This document shows positions 10,126 to 19,084 of a DNA stretch of 53,828 bases, piece by piece. The first letter of the stretch is position 1, and each line of letters begins with the position of its first letter. The notes under the pieces were generated by a model. That model was not told the origin of the DNA. It made no database searches and saw nothing but the letters and a program-made list of their open reading frames with translations. The translations under genes and the position numbers were made by a program. The DNA is taken from NCBI GenBank assembly GCA_017522785.1, contig JAFWYF010000009.1, forward strand, positions 1 to 53,828, given 5' to 3'. The stretch is from Bacteroidaceae bacterium. GTDB taxonomy: Bacteria; Bacteroidota; Bacteroidia; Bacteroidales; Bacteroidaceae.

Positions 10126-12156
10126 TTATTTAAGTCGGTATTTTACACCCACTTGAAAGGTTAGTATCTTTATTGGATTAGCATCTATATTATCGTTGTA
10201 CAACAACTCATCTTTATACATTTTAAAGCCCAACTCTCCAAAAATGCCAAGGGAGGGTGTAAACATATATGTTGTATTTAACGCAGCCATTGCACCCAAA
10301 TGCAGGTCTTCGCTTTTTTCAACAGGAGGCAATACTATGCACCCGGGTAACACCTGTTCGCCACCATCGAGTGAACAATCTACAGATGTGTTCATTGTCA
10401 TTATGGGACCAAGATAGAGTGCACTGCCCCACTTGCGTTGCGATGAGTAGCCATAGAACATGTTTGTGAGGTCGAGTTTTAAGTTTAGTGCAATGCTATG
10501 CATGTTATAGTTGTTGTTCCACAAGCCATCGAAGGTGTAGGCTTTGTCGCCAATTTGCTCGATGTAGCTGCATATATTATTAAAATCGTATGTAGAATAG
10601 TCGTAGAGCAGACGTAAACCAAACATTGAGAAGGGTTGGTATTCTGCGGCCAACGACAATGCTGTATTAAAGTTGTTCTTTCCTTCGAAGCCACCACGAA
10701 CCATCATGTAGTTGGAACCTGCCATTGCCGAGAATGAGTATTGCGTTTTAAATGGTTCTTTTGAACGAGCAAACGGACGAACAGCAGTTTCGGGCAGCGA
10801 GAACTCCATACCGGCAGTTATAGAGTAGCTTCTGTCGGTAAAATCTGTTTTTATGTAGTCGTAAGGTGGATTATAAGGCACCGAGAAATGAATTAAGGAG
10901 AAACGAGGCTCAATGAAGAATGTTTTTCCACCCGGCATGTGGTACTTAAAGTTCAAAGCACCGGTAAAACCACCGTATGCCGTTGCTGTGTGCTCTGTTG
11001 TCTCCGGGAAATATTTCCATTGACGACCAAGTTCAAAACCGGCTGAAACATTCATAGTAAAGTTGTGGTTGTTGTAGAAATCGTCTAAATCTTTTACTGT
11101 AGAGAGAAGATTATAGACTAATTCTCCACGTCCGAAGAGATACTGCGTTCTGGTTCTCTCGACATATTCGGGATGTCCCATTTCGGGTTGAGCAGCAGTG
11201 GTTTTCTCTTTCCAAATGTTAGAGGCATAGCCACCCGATACTTGAACAGCAAAACGTTTTGCCAACCAATAACCATATCCAAGATTTATAGATGGGCCTA
11301 AGCGGTCCATGACGCCAAGGTCCGATTCAATAAAGTTCAATCCGCCACCTGCAAACAGATAATGACGTGGGAACACCGGTTTTAGATCTCTTGCACGAGC
11401 CTCGGGCTCATTTGCAAACAGATACTGAATAGATGCCTGCACACCATAGAAAGCATTGTAGGGACGCGAAGCATCGTTTTTTTGCGACATGTTATAGCCT
11501 TTAGTGGCAATTGCGGCATGAGGCTCAACAGAAAGACTCAATTGACTGGAAAGGCGCACTTTTGCACGTATACCGGCCAACAGATAGTAGGCCTGCTCAG
11601 TACGCTTAAACATATCTCCTTGCTGAGCACCAACACCAAATGTGGTTGAAAAATCGAATAATCGGAATGGATTATATCCGAGGAAGTAGCGCGATAGATT
11701 GAAATGATGATTGAGCTGCAACGAATAGCGTTCGAGCTTTACATCTTTGTCTTTGAGGCTTGCTTCGCCATATTGCAAAAGCAGGCTCAATGAGTGATTT
11801 TTGGTAACATCTTTTTCTAATACCAAACCATAGTTTGTACCTAAAGAGAAGTGGTAATTGTTTTGATGTATTATTTGGTCTAACGACATTGTAAGACCTA
11901 CCGACATGTGCGAAAATATACCCGAATTGGAATAACGTATCAAGTCGGAATGGCGAAAGCGACCTTGTGCGGCAAATTCCATAGCATTAAAGCCATAGTT
12001 ACCTGCCGAAAAATGTTCCTCGTCGTGTTGTGTTGTATCGGCCTGCATTACAATGCTACCACCACCGGCAACCGATAGCGGATGAGCAACAGATTGTATC
12101 GTGAAGAAACAGATACAACACACAGCCAATAACAATTTTACTATTTTATCTATCAT
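10126..12156 (-). CDS. Large outer-membrane beta-barrel protein of the pilus locus
   Basis: The preferred ATG at 12156 gives 676 residues. A GTG at 12162 would overlap the previous stop by 4 nt. A hydrophobic signal peptide (MIDKIVKLLLAVCCICFFTI) is followed by repeated amphipathic strands rich in Tyr, Phe and Gly. The protein reads as two successive barrel-like halves, roughly 45-260 and 270-676, each with strands such as RYFLGYNPFRLFDFSTTFGV. It ends in VGVKYRLK, a typical outer-membrane-protein C-terminal strand. The preceding gene encodes an OmpA-like protein two bases away, suggesting joint function. The exact family is not recognised; an assembly platform or pore for the fimbrial locus is an inference. 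Confidence 0.78.
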   Translation of the reverse strand: MIDKIVKLLLAVCCICFFTIQSVAHPLSVAGGGSIVMQADTTQHDEEHFSAGNYGFNAMEFAAQGRFRHSDLIRYSNSGIFSHMSVGLTMSLDQIIHQNNYHFSLGTNYGLVLEKDVTKNHSLSLLLQYGEASLKDKDVKLERYSLQLNHHFNLSRYFLGYNPFRLFDFSTTFGVGAQQGDMFKRTEQAYYLLAGIRAKVRLSSQLSLSVEPHAAIATKGYNMSQKNDASRPYNAFYGVQASIQYLFANEPEARARDLKPVFPRHYLFAGGGLNFIESDLGVMDRLGPSINLGYGYWLAKRFAVQVSGGYASNIWKEKTTAAQPEMGHPEYVERTRTQYLFGRGELVYNLLSTVKDLDDFYNNHNFTMNVSAGFELGRQWKYFPETTEHTATAYGGFTGALNFKYHMPGGKTFFIEPRFSLIHFSVPYNPPYDYIKTDFTDRSYSITAGMEFSLPETAVRPFARSKEPFKTQYSFSAMAGSNYMMVRGGFEGKNNFNTALSLAAEYQPFSMFGLRLLYDYSTYDFNNICSYIEQIGDKAYTFDGLWNNNYNMHSIALNLKLDLTNMFYGYSSQRKWGSALYLGPIMTMNTSVDCSLDGGEQVLPGCIVLPPVEKSEDLHLGAMAALNTTYMFTPSLGIFGELGFKMYKDELLYNDNIDANPIKILTFQVGVKYRLK

Positions 12157-12158
12157 TC

Positions 12159-14999
12159 TCACTTTTTACTCTTTTTCTTGTACTCACTAAGCAGTCCCTT
12201 CAGCTTTTCGACAATCTCTTCGTTGTTTCTGATAGAGATATCACGTTTTAGTGATACCACTAATACATTTACATATCTCTTATCTATATCGAAGCATTTG
12301 AAAAGAGCCGATTTTGCATCTTCATAGTTATTGTTACCCGATTTTTTTATTGACTCCAATGCGCGTATATACCATGTATATGGGTGTTTTTCATCGACAA
12401 CCAAGGAGGGCTTACTGGGTGTGGATGGCAAGCTGTCGGTTTGCGCCAACAGCGTACTGTCGGGCAGTGCAACCATTGTGGTGTCAGATAATGCAACCAT
12501 TACGGTATCTGGCTTATTATCCATAGCCGGATGCATGATTACATCGCTCATTCTGTTTTTCCAAACATTAATTGCATTTTCTATCACTCTGTAGCCATCG
12601 CCGGCATTGGATATAAGGTCTTTATCGTTCGATGCAACTGCAATTTTTGTTATATCTTTCTCGAAACAACGTGCCAAACAGGTCTCTGCCTCTGTTTTAT
12701 CACCTTTTCTAAAATAGATTATTGATTTGAGATAATCGGAAACGGGATTATCGGGAAGGTTTAGCGTGTCGGCCATTGCCATATTCAGATACTTCACATC
12801 GGCATCCTCAGGAGTGTCCATTGCCAAATTTATGACAACCCTGTTTGTTACCGATGTAGAGGAAACCACTCGTCTTATTTTTTCGGCCTCTTCTTCTGTA
12901 GAAACTTTACCGGCCTTGTAACCTCCACGCAGACATTTGGAGAAGGACATGAGAGTATCATAAGGGGTTGTTCCTGTACATGCCTTGTTCATGATTCCTT
13001 CCAAAATAGGTATTTTATTCTTATAAGAACGTTTGTGCTGTTTCAGAGTCATTATGAGTTGATTGGCTGCAAATTCCGGCCAATTGACATAGTTCACAAT
13101 TGGGGCAGCATTTCCATCACCATCACGTTTTATTGCACGTATTATTTTTATTGTTCCATCTGCATTGAGTGTATAGTCGAGAAATGGTTCAAGTAGTTGC
13201 ATATCAATGGTATCGCGTGCAATATAACAGCATGCAAGCAGAGCAGCCGCATAGGGCCAATATCCATCACAATATTTTGAGTTCTCTGTCTCTGTATCGC
13301 GTGTTACCTTTAAAGCGTGCCGTACAACACCTTCCAACTCCTTTTTATCTTTGATGTGCTTGAACAACGACCAAAACTCTCCACGTTGAAAAAGAGTGTT
13401 GGCATTGTTATTATAGTCTTCGAGAATTTTATCTATAGATTTTTGTCCCTCGTAGTTTTCTGTATATTTAAAGCGCACAGTTCTGAGTTTGGGAAGATAT
13501 ATATCTTTTATTATAGATTTATAATATGGCAATGCTGCAACGCGGTAGCCTTGCGCCATCATATTATTCGGAAATTTTTCGACAATATCTTTAACTTCTT
13601 TGGCTTCATTCACATATCCATCGCGTGCAAGCGAATCGGCAAGGCAATCCCAACCGGCTACACGAGAGTCCTTTATCTCTACCGGGCGATTAGTGTAGCG
13701 CTTTATTTCTCTTTGCACATAAGTGGCACGCTCTTTTGCAAGGCTTTTGTTCTTCTCTTCACTTCCATCGGGTGAAGCCATACCATAAACTTCGACCTTA
13801 ACAAGGCTACGTTTTTCATTCTCACGTATAGCGATAAATGTATCACGCAACTTATTAAGTTGTTTCATATTGGTAGAGTCATTAGCCACAATAGTAGACT
13901 TTCCGACCTCGAAATTTAGATGCAACTCCTCATCTTTGTCTATACGAACATCCTCTTGTCTTTCAAAGAATTTATCATCGTCGGGCAAAAACTCTTTGAA
14001 TGTAAAATCGATAAATTTTAACGGACTACGTCGTTCACCATCATCTTTTCTGTCTGTGGAATAAACAGGAACGTTATAATCGAATACTTTTATTATGGCA
14101 CCAAAAGGGTATGGATGCGATGCGTTGGGGTCGTAACCCGAAAGAGTATCTACAACATGTGCTATGATTGTATCGTGTCCTTCGGTAAATTCTATTCTTG
14201 AGTATCGCCTGATGGTGTCTTCGAGTACATAGTAACGCATTGAGTCGGGCAATGTCATGGAGTAGAGTTTATCGTGCATGATGTCGTAGTCCATTCTGCG
14301 GTCCTGTGTTACATTGTAGTCGAACTTATCATAGAAAAAGGCATTTCCGTAGGAGAAGACAGAGTCGCTCTCTTCGTCGGAAAAATCGATGCGGTCGTAC
14401 CACAAAGGTTGAACAACCACACGCATGTTCGACTCCATTTTGTAGGGAATGACGTATGTAGCACGACTTGTCATTACACCATCTTCTTCGACGCTATCGG
14501 ATGGTTTTTCTGTCGATTTAATTTGTTTAGCATCAATCGTTACCTGATCTAGTCTTTGGTCTTCATCTGTCATCAATTTTTGCTTACCCTGAGCTTTTCC
14601 TTTTTTCTTAAGTTCAATTTTCATTCCGGAACGGCATTGTTTAATACTAAACATTGCATGGGAAATAAACAAATCCTCGCACCACACCAGCAACGTCGCT
14701 TCGCTGCCGTACATTTCGATGGTAAACTCACCTTTATAATTGGGGGTGGTAGATGCATATTTAACTTTGGTGGCACCTTTATCTTGCTTTTGAAGACCTT
14801 TAAGTGCATCTTCGGCATCCTTTTTATTTATAAAAGAGTAGACAGTAATTTCATCCTCGTATCTATTATATACAAACATAGGTTTATCAGGATCGACAAC
14901 ATCGATACTCATTTTATAAACAGTTTGTGCATGCAACTCCCCTATCGCAAAGAGAAATAGAAAAAGAGAGGATAATATGTAGAATAGTCGTAGACGCAT
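12159..14999 (-). CDS. OmpA-like protein with C-terminal helical repeats (DUF3868-like N-terminus)
   Basis: This is a 946-residue protein with a signal peptide (MRLRLFYILSSLFLFLFAIG). Residues 25-145 form a beta-rich domain resembling the N-terminal part of proteins called DUF3868 in fimbrial loci. At about 355-435 there is an OmpA-like domain: LNFEVGKSTI, then VKVEVYGMASPDGSEEKN and SLAKERATYV, the conserved asp/asn and arg pattern for peptidoglycan contact. From 450 on it is helical and TPR-like. A tract of DT/DS repeats (DTVMVALSDTTMVALPDSTL) sits near 840-865. Relatives in Bacteroides fimbrial loci are much shorter, about 500 residues. It probably links an outer-membrane complex to the cell wall. 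Confidence 0.78.
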   Translation of the reverse strand: MRLRLFYILSSLFLFLFAIGELHAQTVYKMSIDVVDPDKPMFVYNRYEDEITVYSFINKKDAEDALKGLQKQDKGATKVKYASTTPNYKGEFTIEMYGSEATLLVWCEDLFISHAMFSIKQCRSGMKIELKKKGKAQGKQKLMTDEDQRLDQVTIDAKQIKSTEKPSDSVEEDGVMTSRATYVIPYKMESNMRVVVQPLWYDRIDFSDEESDSVFSYGNAFFYDKFDYNVTQDRRMDYDIMHDKLYSMTLPDSMRYYVLEDTIRRYSRIEFTEGHDTIIAHVVDTLSGYDPNASHPYPFGAIIKVFDYNVPVYSTDRKDDGERRSPLKFIDFTFKEFLPDDDKFFERQEDVRIDKDEELHLNFEVGKSTIVANDSTNMKQLNKLRDTFIAIRENEKRSLVKVEVYGMASPDGSEEKNKSLAKERATYVQREIKRYTNRPVEIKDSRVAGWDCLADSLARDGYVNEAKEVKDIVEKFPNNMMAQGYRVAALPYYKSIIKDIYLPKLRTVRFKYTENYEGQKSIDKILEDYNNNANTLFQRGEFWSLFKHIKDKKELEGVVRHALKVTRDTETENSKYCDGYWPYAAALLACCYIARDTIDMQLLEPFLDYTLNADGTIKIIRAIKRDGDGNAAPIVNYVNWPEFAANQLIMTLKQHKRSYKNKIPILEGIMNKACTGTTPYDTLMSFSKCLRGGYKAGKVSTEEEAEKIRRVVSSTSVTNRVVINLAMDTPEDADVKYLNMAMADTLNLPDNPVSDYLKSIIYFRKGDKTEAETCLARCFEKDITKIAVASNDKDLISNAGDGYRVIENAINVWKNRMSDVIMHPAMDNKPDTVMVALSDTTMVALPDSTLLAQTDSLPSTPSKPSLVVDEKHPYTWYIRALESIKKSGNNNYEDAKSALFKCFDIDKRYVNVLVVSLKRDISIRNNEEIVEKLKGLLSEYKKKSKK

Positions 15000-15029
15000 A
15001 TTTCTTTGTGTATAGCAAACAAAAGTTGC

Positions 15030-15569
15030 TTATCTTATTATATATGATATTGAGGCTTCGATACGCGGCACAAGCATAATACCATCGCTATTGGTGCGAC
15101 TGCCGTAGTAGTCGTATCTATCACCTTCGTAATACTCTTTTTGTTTAAATCCAAGCACGTTCAAACCGGTTAGCAGTTCCAAATTCAAACGTTTTGAAAG
15201 GTTTAGCGTGTAACCCATGGCAACTCCCATTGCCACAGAGTTTCCTTCGTATATTTTTTTATTCCAATGAATATCGTAGTTTGCCATTTGCGCAGAAAAA
15301 CCAATGAAATGACGTGTAAACGGACGACCGCTAAACCAATAACGGAATTCCGGCGAGATGGCCATGATTGTGAGATCTTTGCCCCATGGTTTAGTACAAC
15401 CATAGAGGTTCAAACCTATTGTGTGTTTTTCGCCCACAACAATATCAGTACCTAAACTGGGTATCATTGCCACATCTTTCACGATGTCGCTCTTAATGGC
15501 AACCATCTGCGCCTTAACATAAGAGACAGAAAGCAATAACAGCCCTATTATGAATATCTTCTTTATCAC
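15030..15569 (-). CDS. DUF3575 outer-membrane beta-barrel protein
   Basis: This 179-residue protein starts with GTG at 15569 (no ATG is available) and has a signal peptide (MIKKIFIIGLLLLSVSYVKA). The sequence matches DUF3575: residues about 35-50 read GTDIVVGEKHTIGLNLYG, then ISPEFRYWFSGRPFTRHFIG, GVAMGYTLNLSKRLNLE and a C-terminal strand ASISYIIR. Such small barrels accompany FimA/Mfa-type fimbrillin genes in Bacteroidales. It lies between the last fimbrillin gene and the OmpA-like gene, with 17 and 30 nt gaps. It is a second DUF3575 member besides the first gene of the same run. Confidence 0.88.
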   Translation of the reverse strand: MIKKIFIIGLLLLSVSYVKAQMVAIKSDIVKDVAMIPSLGTDIVVGEKHTIGLNLYGCTKPWGKDLTIMAISPEFRYWFSGRPFTRHFIGFSAQMANYDIHWNKKIYEGNSVAMGVAMGYTLNLSKRLNLELLTGLNVLGFKQKEYYEGDRYDYYGSRTNSDGIMLVPRIEASISYIIR

Positions 15570-15586
15570 GTTAGAATTTAATTATT

Positions 15587-16543
15587 TTATATATTGGGTG
15601 TATAAATGATATCGACATTATACACTTTTCCTTGCTCAAAATTCAAATCATCTTCGCTAACCTCCAAAGGCAACAAGAGTGGCAAATTAGCAATAGACAA
15701 CCTACCTCGAACATTTATTTTTGTTATGCGCATAGACGCAGGAATATACAAAGGGATTGTTATGGTTAGTTTCTCTTTATTGATTAGTAGTTCTTCATCG
15801 ACAACGTTCAACGGTGTATTTATATACGATGGGTTGGAATCGTCGCTTATGAATGTTCCGTCTTGTAAATTAATGTAACCTACACCACTTTTGTTAAAAT
15901 ACACCTCTAATGCCTCTATTTTAACATACTGAAGTATATTGAAAATGGCTTTATTAACTGTTACATTAAGATTTAACTTTGCAAATGCATGTTTGTATTG
16001 CAAAGAAAATTTACCGTTACTTGTATAATCGGCTCTGGTTTTGAAAACTCTACCGGAATAGAGATAGTCGGTTGAAAAACAATCGTCGTAGAGATTTACA
16101 CTCAGATAGCATGTTGAATCTTTAAATAGTAAATCTTCGTCGGGCACATAGGGAATGTATGAATAGACCTCGAGCGCCGAATTGTTATATCTGGGGAAAT
16201 TGATTCCTACATTGGCATCGATGGGAGTAATATATCCCGGAATGACACCTGCAAACTCGGCATTGCATAGCCCTGTGCTACACGATGCAAGGTTTGCCCC
16301 TATCAAAGCATTTGAAAGGGAATCCTTTTCATATACAGGAAAACCAATAACACCTATTTCATAGGCATTATCTGCAGCTCTTGTATATGCGATATCTACA
16401 TCAAATTCGTAACCGGGTTGTTCGGCATAGAAACTGACGTTGATATCCTCATTGGATAGCATGTCGCTATCCAATGAGGCTTTATCACAACTGACTGTTA
16501 GAATTATTAATAAAGTACTTAATATTAATACTCTTCTAGACAT
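15587..16543 (-). CDS. Fimbrillin-family lipoprotein 4 (short)
   Basis: A 318-residue protein with lipobox Cys19 (LIILTVSC). A potential trypsin-type cleavage site follows at Arg55 (AYTRAADN), then a strand like those of the other fimbrillins (YEIGVIGFPVY). The middle HAFAKLNLNVTV and the final FEQGKVYNVDIIYTPN match the conserved core and last strands of Mfa-like fimbrillins. It is shorter than the three neighbours and lacks the final extended strand after the G-x-x-Y motif, so it could be a tip or terminator subunit (inference). Its start codon directly abuts the stop of the preceding fimbrillin gene. Confidence 0.8.
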   Translation of the reverse strand: MSRRVLILSTLLIILTVSCDKASLDSDMLSNEDINVSFYAEQPGYEFDVDIAYTRAADNAYEIGVIGFPVYEKDSLSNALIGANLASCSTGLCNAEFAGVIPGYITPIDANVGINFPRYNNSALEVYSYIPYVPDEDLLFKDSTCYLSVNLYDDCFSTDYLYSGRVFKTRADYTSNGKFSLQYKHAFAKLNLNVTVNKAIFNILQYVKIEALEVYFNKSGVGYINLQDGTFISDDSNPSYINTPLNVVDEELLINKEKLTITIPLYIPASMRITKINVRGRLSIANLPLLLPLEVSEDDLNFEQGKVYNVDIIYTPNI

Positions 16544-17752
16544 TTAGTTCAATTCAAATTTTAGTGATTCGTCGGGGTCGGCTTCTTGCCAATCCTCGAG
16601 TGTTGCATCTATCGAAATAGTTGAAACACCCACTACTGTTACATAAATCTTGTAGATATAACCCGATTTGAAGCGAGCGTTATCGCCACTTAACTTAATG
16701 GTTATACGTTTCTCGGACCAGTACTCCTTTTCGGGGTCATCGGCATCGCAAAGACATACCGACATGTAGTACTCTTTTTCGTTAGGACAAACCATGATAC
16801 CTTCTCCTACACGTACAGTATCGGAAACCTCCTCGCCCAATTCGTTTGTACTAAACGAGAATGGAATGGGATTTTCTGATACATCGGTACCGGAAGAATC
16901 TTTCAATGCAATATCTATCATGTCGTATCTATTGACAGGAACAATTGCTCCCGAACGACTGTCGTCCAAACGGTTTGCCACAACCATACGCAAGTTGGAA
17001 TATGTATCCAAGATGCATACATCCTTTATCTTAAGGTTCTTAACCTGCGAGAAATCGGCATTCATCTCCTGTTTGTTCCAACTTTTTTGTGCAACAAAAT
17101 AGAATTGGAACTGTGTAAGGCTATGTTTAAAGTGCATGTGAGCAACAGATGACTCTTGCGATTTCACATAACGTGCACTGTAAGCATACTTGTTGTCGAT
17201 TTTCTCGGAACGGCCCCATAATATATCGATATATCCATCGGTTTCAATATCGACATACACAGAATCGGAGTTGTGTACATAGCTCTGCTGACGTGGATAG
17301 TAACCGAAGAAATCGTAACCATACCAACTTGTTATTGGATAGTACCAGATATAATCTTGTCCGGGAAGCACCTCGAGCATAGCATTCTCCTCGCCTGTAT
17401 CGACTGCGGTACATGCCAAGTTACTCCAATAGATACCGTTGGTTGTAAAACCATAACCAGTTGAGGTGTTGTCCAAAACAACATTCCAATCGACATCGTT
17501 TGCATCGTCGCTACCGCCGATTCCTGTTTTTTCGCGCGCCAAACAGAAGATACCCAATGAGTCGGGTTCGGTAATATCATTTACCATTGCTCTGGTTGAT
17601 ACGTATGCAGGGAACCTAGTGTCGCTTTGCAACAAGATTGGAACGTCCGATACACGCTCCCCCGGTTGTGAGGGTGCGTGATGGTCGGAGTTGGAACAAC
17701 CGGCTAAAAAGGAAGATACTACAAGTAGTAAAAATAATATTCTTTCTTTCAT
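16544..17752 (-). CDS. Fimbrillin-family lipoprotein 3
   Basis: A 402-residue protein with lipobox Cys19 (SSFLAGC). A basic site at Arg54 (VSTRAMVN) follows, then LGIFCLAREKTG. The core contains SVAHMHFKHSLTQFQFYFV, the usual fimbrillin H-x-L/F motif, and the end reads FKSGYIYKIYVTVVGVSTIS followed by LEDWQEAD. This final G-x-x-Y...G...W pattern is shared with the two fimbrillins upstream. The protein is predicted to be lipidated, exported to the outer membrane, cleaved at the Arg and polymerised by strand exchange, as known for FimA/Mfa1. Which subunit it is (shaft or tip) cannot be told. Confidence 0.85.
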   Translation of the reverse strand: MKERILFLLLVVSSFLAGCSNSDHHAPSQPGERVSDVPILLQSDTRFPAYVSTRAMVNDITEPDSLGIFCLAREKTGIGGSDDANDVDWNVVLDNTSTGYGFTTNGIYWSNLACTAVDTGEENAMLEVLPGQDYIWYYPITSWYGYDFFGYYPRQQSYVHNSDSVYVDIETDGYIDILWGRSEKIDNKYAYSARYVKSQESSVAHMHFKHSLTQFQFYFVAQKSWNKQEMNADFSQVKNLKIKDVCILDTYSNLRMVVANRLDDSRSGAIVPVNRYDMIDIALKDSSGTDVSENPIPFSFSTNELGEEVSDTVRVGEGIMVCPNEKEYYMSVCLCDADDPEKEYWSEKRITIKLSGDNARFKSGYIYKIYVTVVGVSTISIDATLEDWQEADPDESLKFELN

Positions 17753-17792
17753 TATTGCCTATTATATGTTTCTTATTATGGTTTAAGAATTA

Positions 17793-19049
17793 TTACTCGT
17801 CGATTTTATCGTTATCAACAGCAATGTCTTCGCCTTTCTCCCAAGGAGCAAGTTCAAGTGTAATAACAATCTTCTCTACACCATAAACAGTGAAAGTGAT
17901 GTTGTACTGCTTACCTGCCTCGAAGTTAGCACCTGAAGGTACTCTCAAAGTTTGAGGATAAACAGATGTGTATTTCTCACCACCTGCTCTAGGAGTTTGA
18001 GAAATGTAAATCTCAAGGTCGTATGTCTCTTGAGGTATTAACATCATACTCTCACCAATGCGGCTGGTAATAGCTTTGTCCTCTACTACATCCCATTTAG
18101 GCTGGATAGGAGTCAAAGTAACCAAGGGAAGTGCACCTGTCTCTGTTGTCTCCAAAGCATCACGCTCTTTAAGAGTAATAACGTCCTCTACATCTATATC
18201 GGTGAGGTAATCGGTGGGTGCAGTTGTTCCATCCCATGCTACAATAAGGTTAGCCTCTGTTTTTGCGTTTACAATTTTAACTGAGTCGATAGTTACACCT
18301 ATGTATGTAGCATCATCGGCAATAGCTTGGTCTGACACAGCTTTTGAACTGGGCTGTACAAAGAATGCCAAACGAGAAAGAAGGTGTTGGAATATAAAGT
18401 GAGGCTGTACACCGTTAGGATCTTCCTGACCATTGTAGCCTACTTTCTTACGAGCAGAGTATGCGCTATAGTAACGTGTAGCGTCGTAACCAAGTTGCTC
18501 GAGTGTGAGACGTTGAGCATCGGACATGTCTGCTTTTGAAACTATAAGGTCTTGTGTACCGTCTAACTTAACAGGCAATACGTATTTGTCGCCCTCGGCA
18601 TTGAGTGCGGGGGTTGCACCATCTTTTGCTGCATCGTCGGCACGATAAGCAAAGAAGCTGTAATTACCTGACATAGGATAGTATTTGGGGTCGCCATACT
18701 CTGCATATCCTACGTTTGATGCTGCATCTGCAGTGGGTGCTGTAATTTCGGCATTGTTGAAGATGTCGCCATAAACATCCTTAGCAATAGAGAAATCTGA
18801 TTTGTCGAACATGTATACATTCAACTTTTCACCACGCCAGATGTTGTTACCACCATCCTCGGCTTTTAAATCACCGACAGCACCGGTACCTCTTGTTGTA
18901 ACATCGATGTTAGCACCACCTACAGAGAACAGAATAGGAGCTTTGTCCTGTTCGCCACCACCTGCGGGAGGAGTTACAACGTCATCGTTTGAGCAGCTTA
19001 CAAAACTGCCGACAGCAATACATGCTGCCATCAAAAATAACTTTTTCAT
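17793..19049 (-). CDS. Fimbrillin-family lipoprotein 2 (candidate major pilin)
   Basis: A 418-residue protein with lipobox Cys19 (VGSFVSC) and a basic site at Arg53 (DVTTRGTG). Residues around 80-200 contain YYPMSGNYSFFAYRAD and KLDGTQDLIVSKADMSDAQ, then the HFIFQHLLSRLAFFV motif, all typical of Mfa-like fimbrillins. It ends FEAGKQYNITFTVYGVEKI...LAPWEKG. Compared with neighbours it is rich in Ala and Gly and its codons (GGT, AAC, GTT, CTC) resemble the giant adhesin gene, suggesting strong expression. It is therefore the best candidate for the main shaft subunit, although this is an inference. Gaps to neighbours are 35 and 40 nt, among the widest in the run. Confidence 0.87.
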   Translation of the reverse strand: MKKLFLMAACIAVGSFVSCSNDDVVTPPAGGGEQDKAPILFSVGGANIDVTTRGTGAVGDLKAEDGGNNIWRGEKLNVYMFDKSDFSIAKDVYGDIFNNAEITAPTADAASNVGYAEYGDPKYYPMSGNYSFFAYRADDAAKDGATPALNAEGDKYVLPVKLDGTQDLIVSKADMSDAQRLTLEQLGYDATRYYSAYSARKKVGYNGQEDPNGVQPHFIFQHLLSRLAFFVQPSSKAVSDQAIADDATYIGVTIDSVKIVNAKTEANLIVAWDGTTAPTDYLTDIDVEDVITLKERDALETTETGALPLVTLTPIQPKWDVVEDKAITSRIGESMMLIPQETYDLEIYISQTPRAGGEKYTSVYPQTLRVPSGANFEAGKQYNITFTVYGVEKIVITLELAPWEKGEDIAVDNDKIDE

Positions 19050-19084
19050 TGTTTAAAAAATTAGGTTAATAAATATAATAATTA

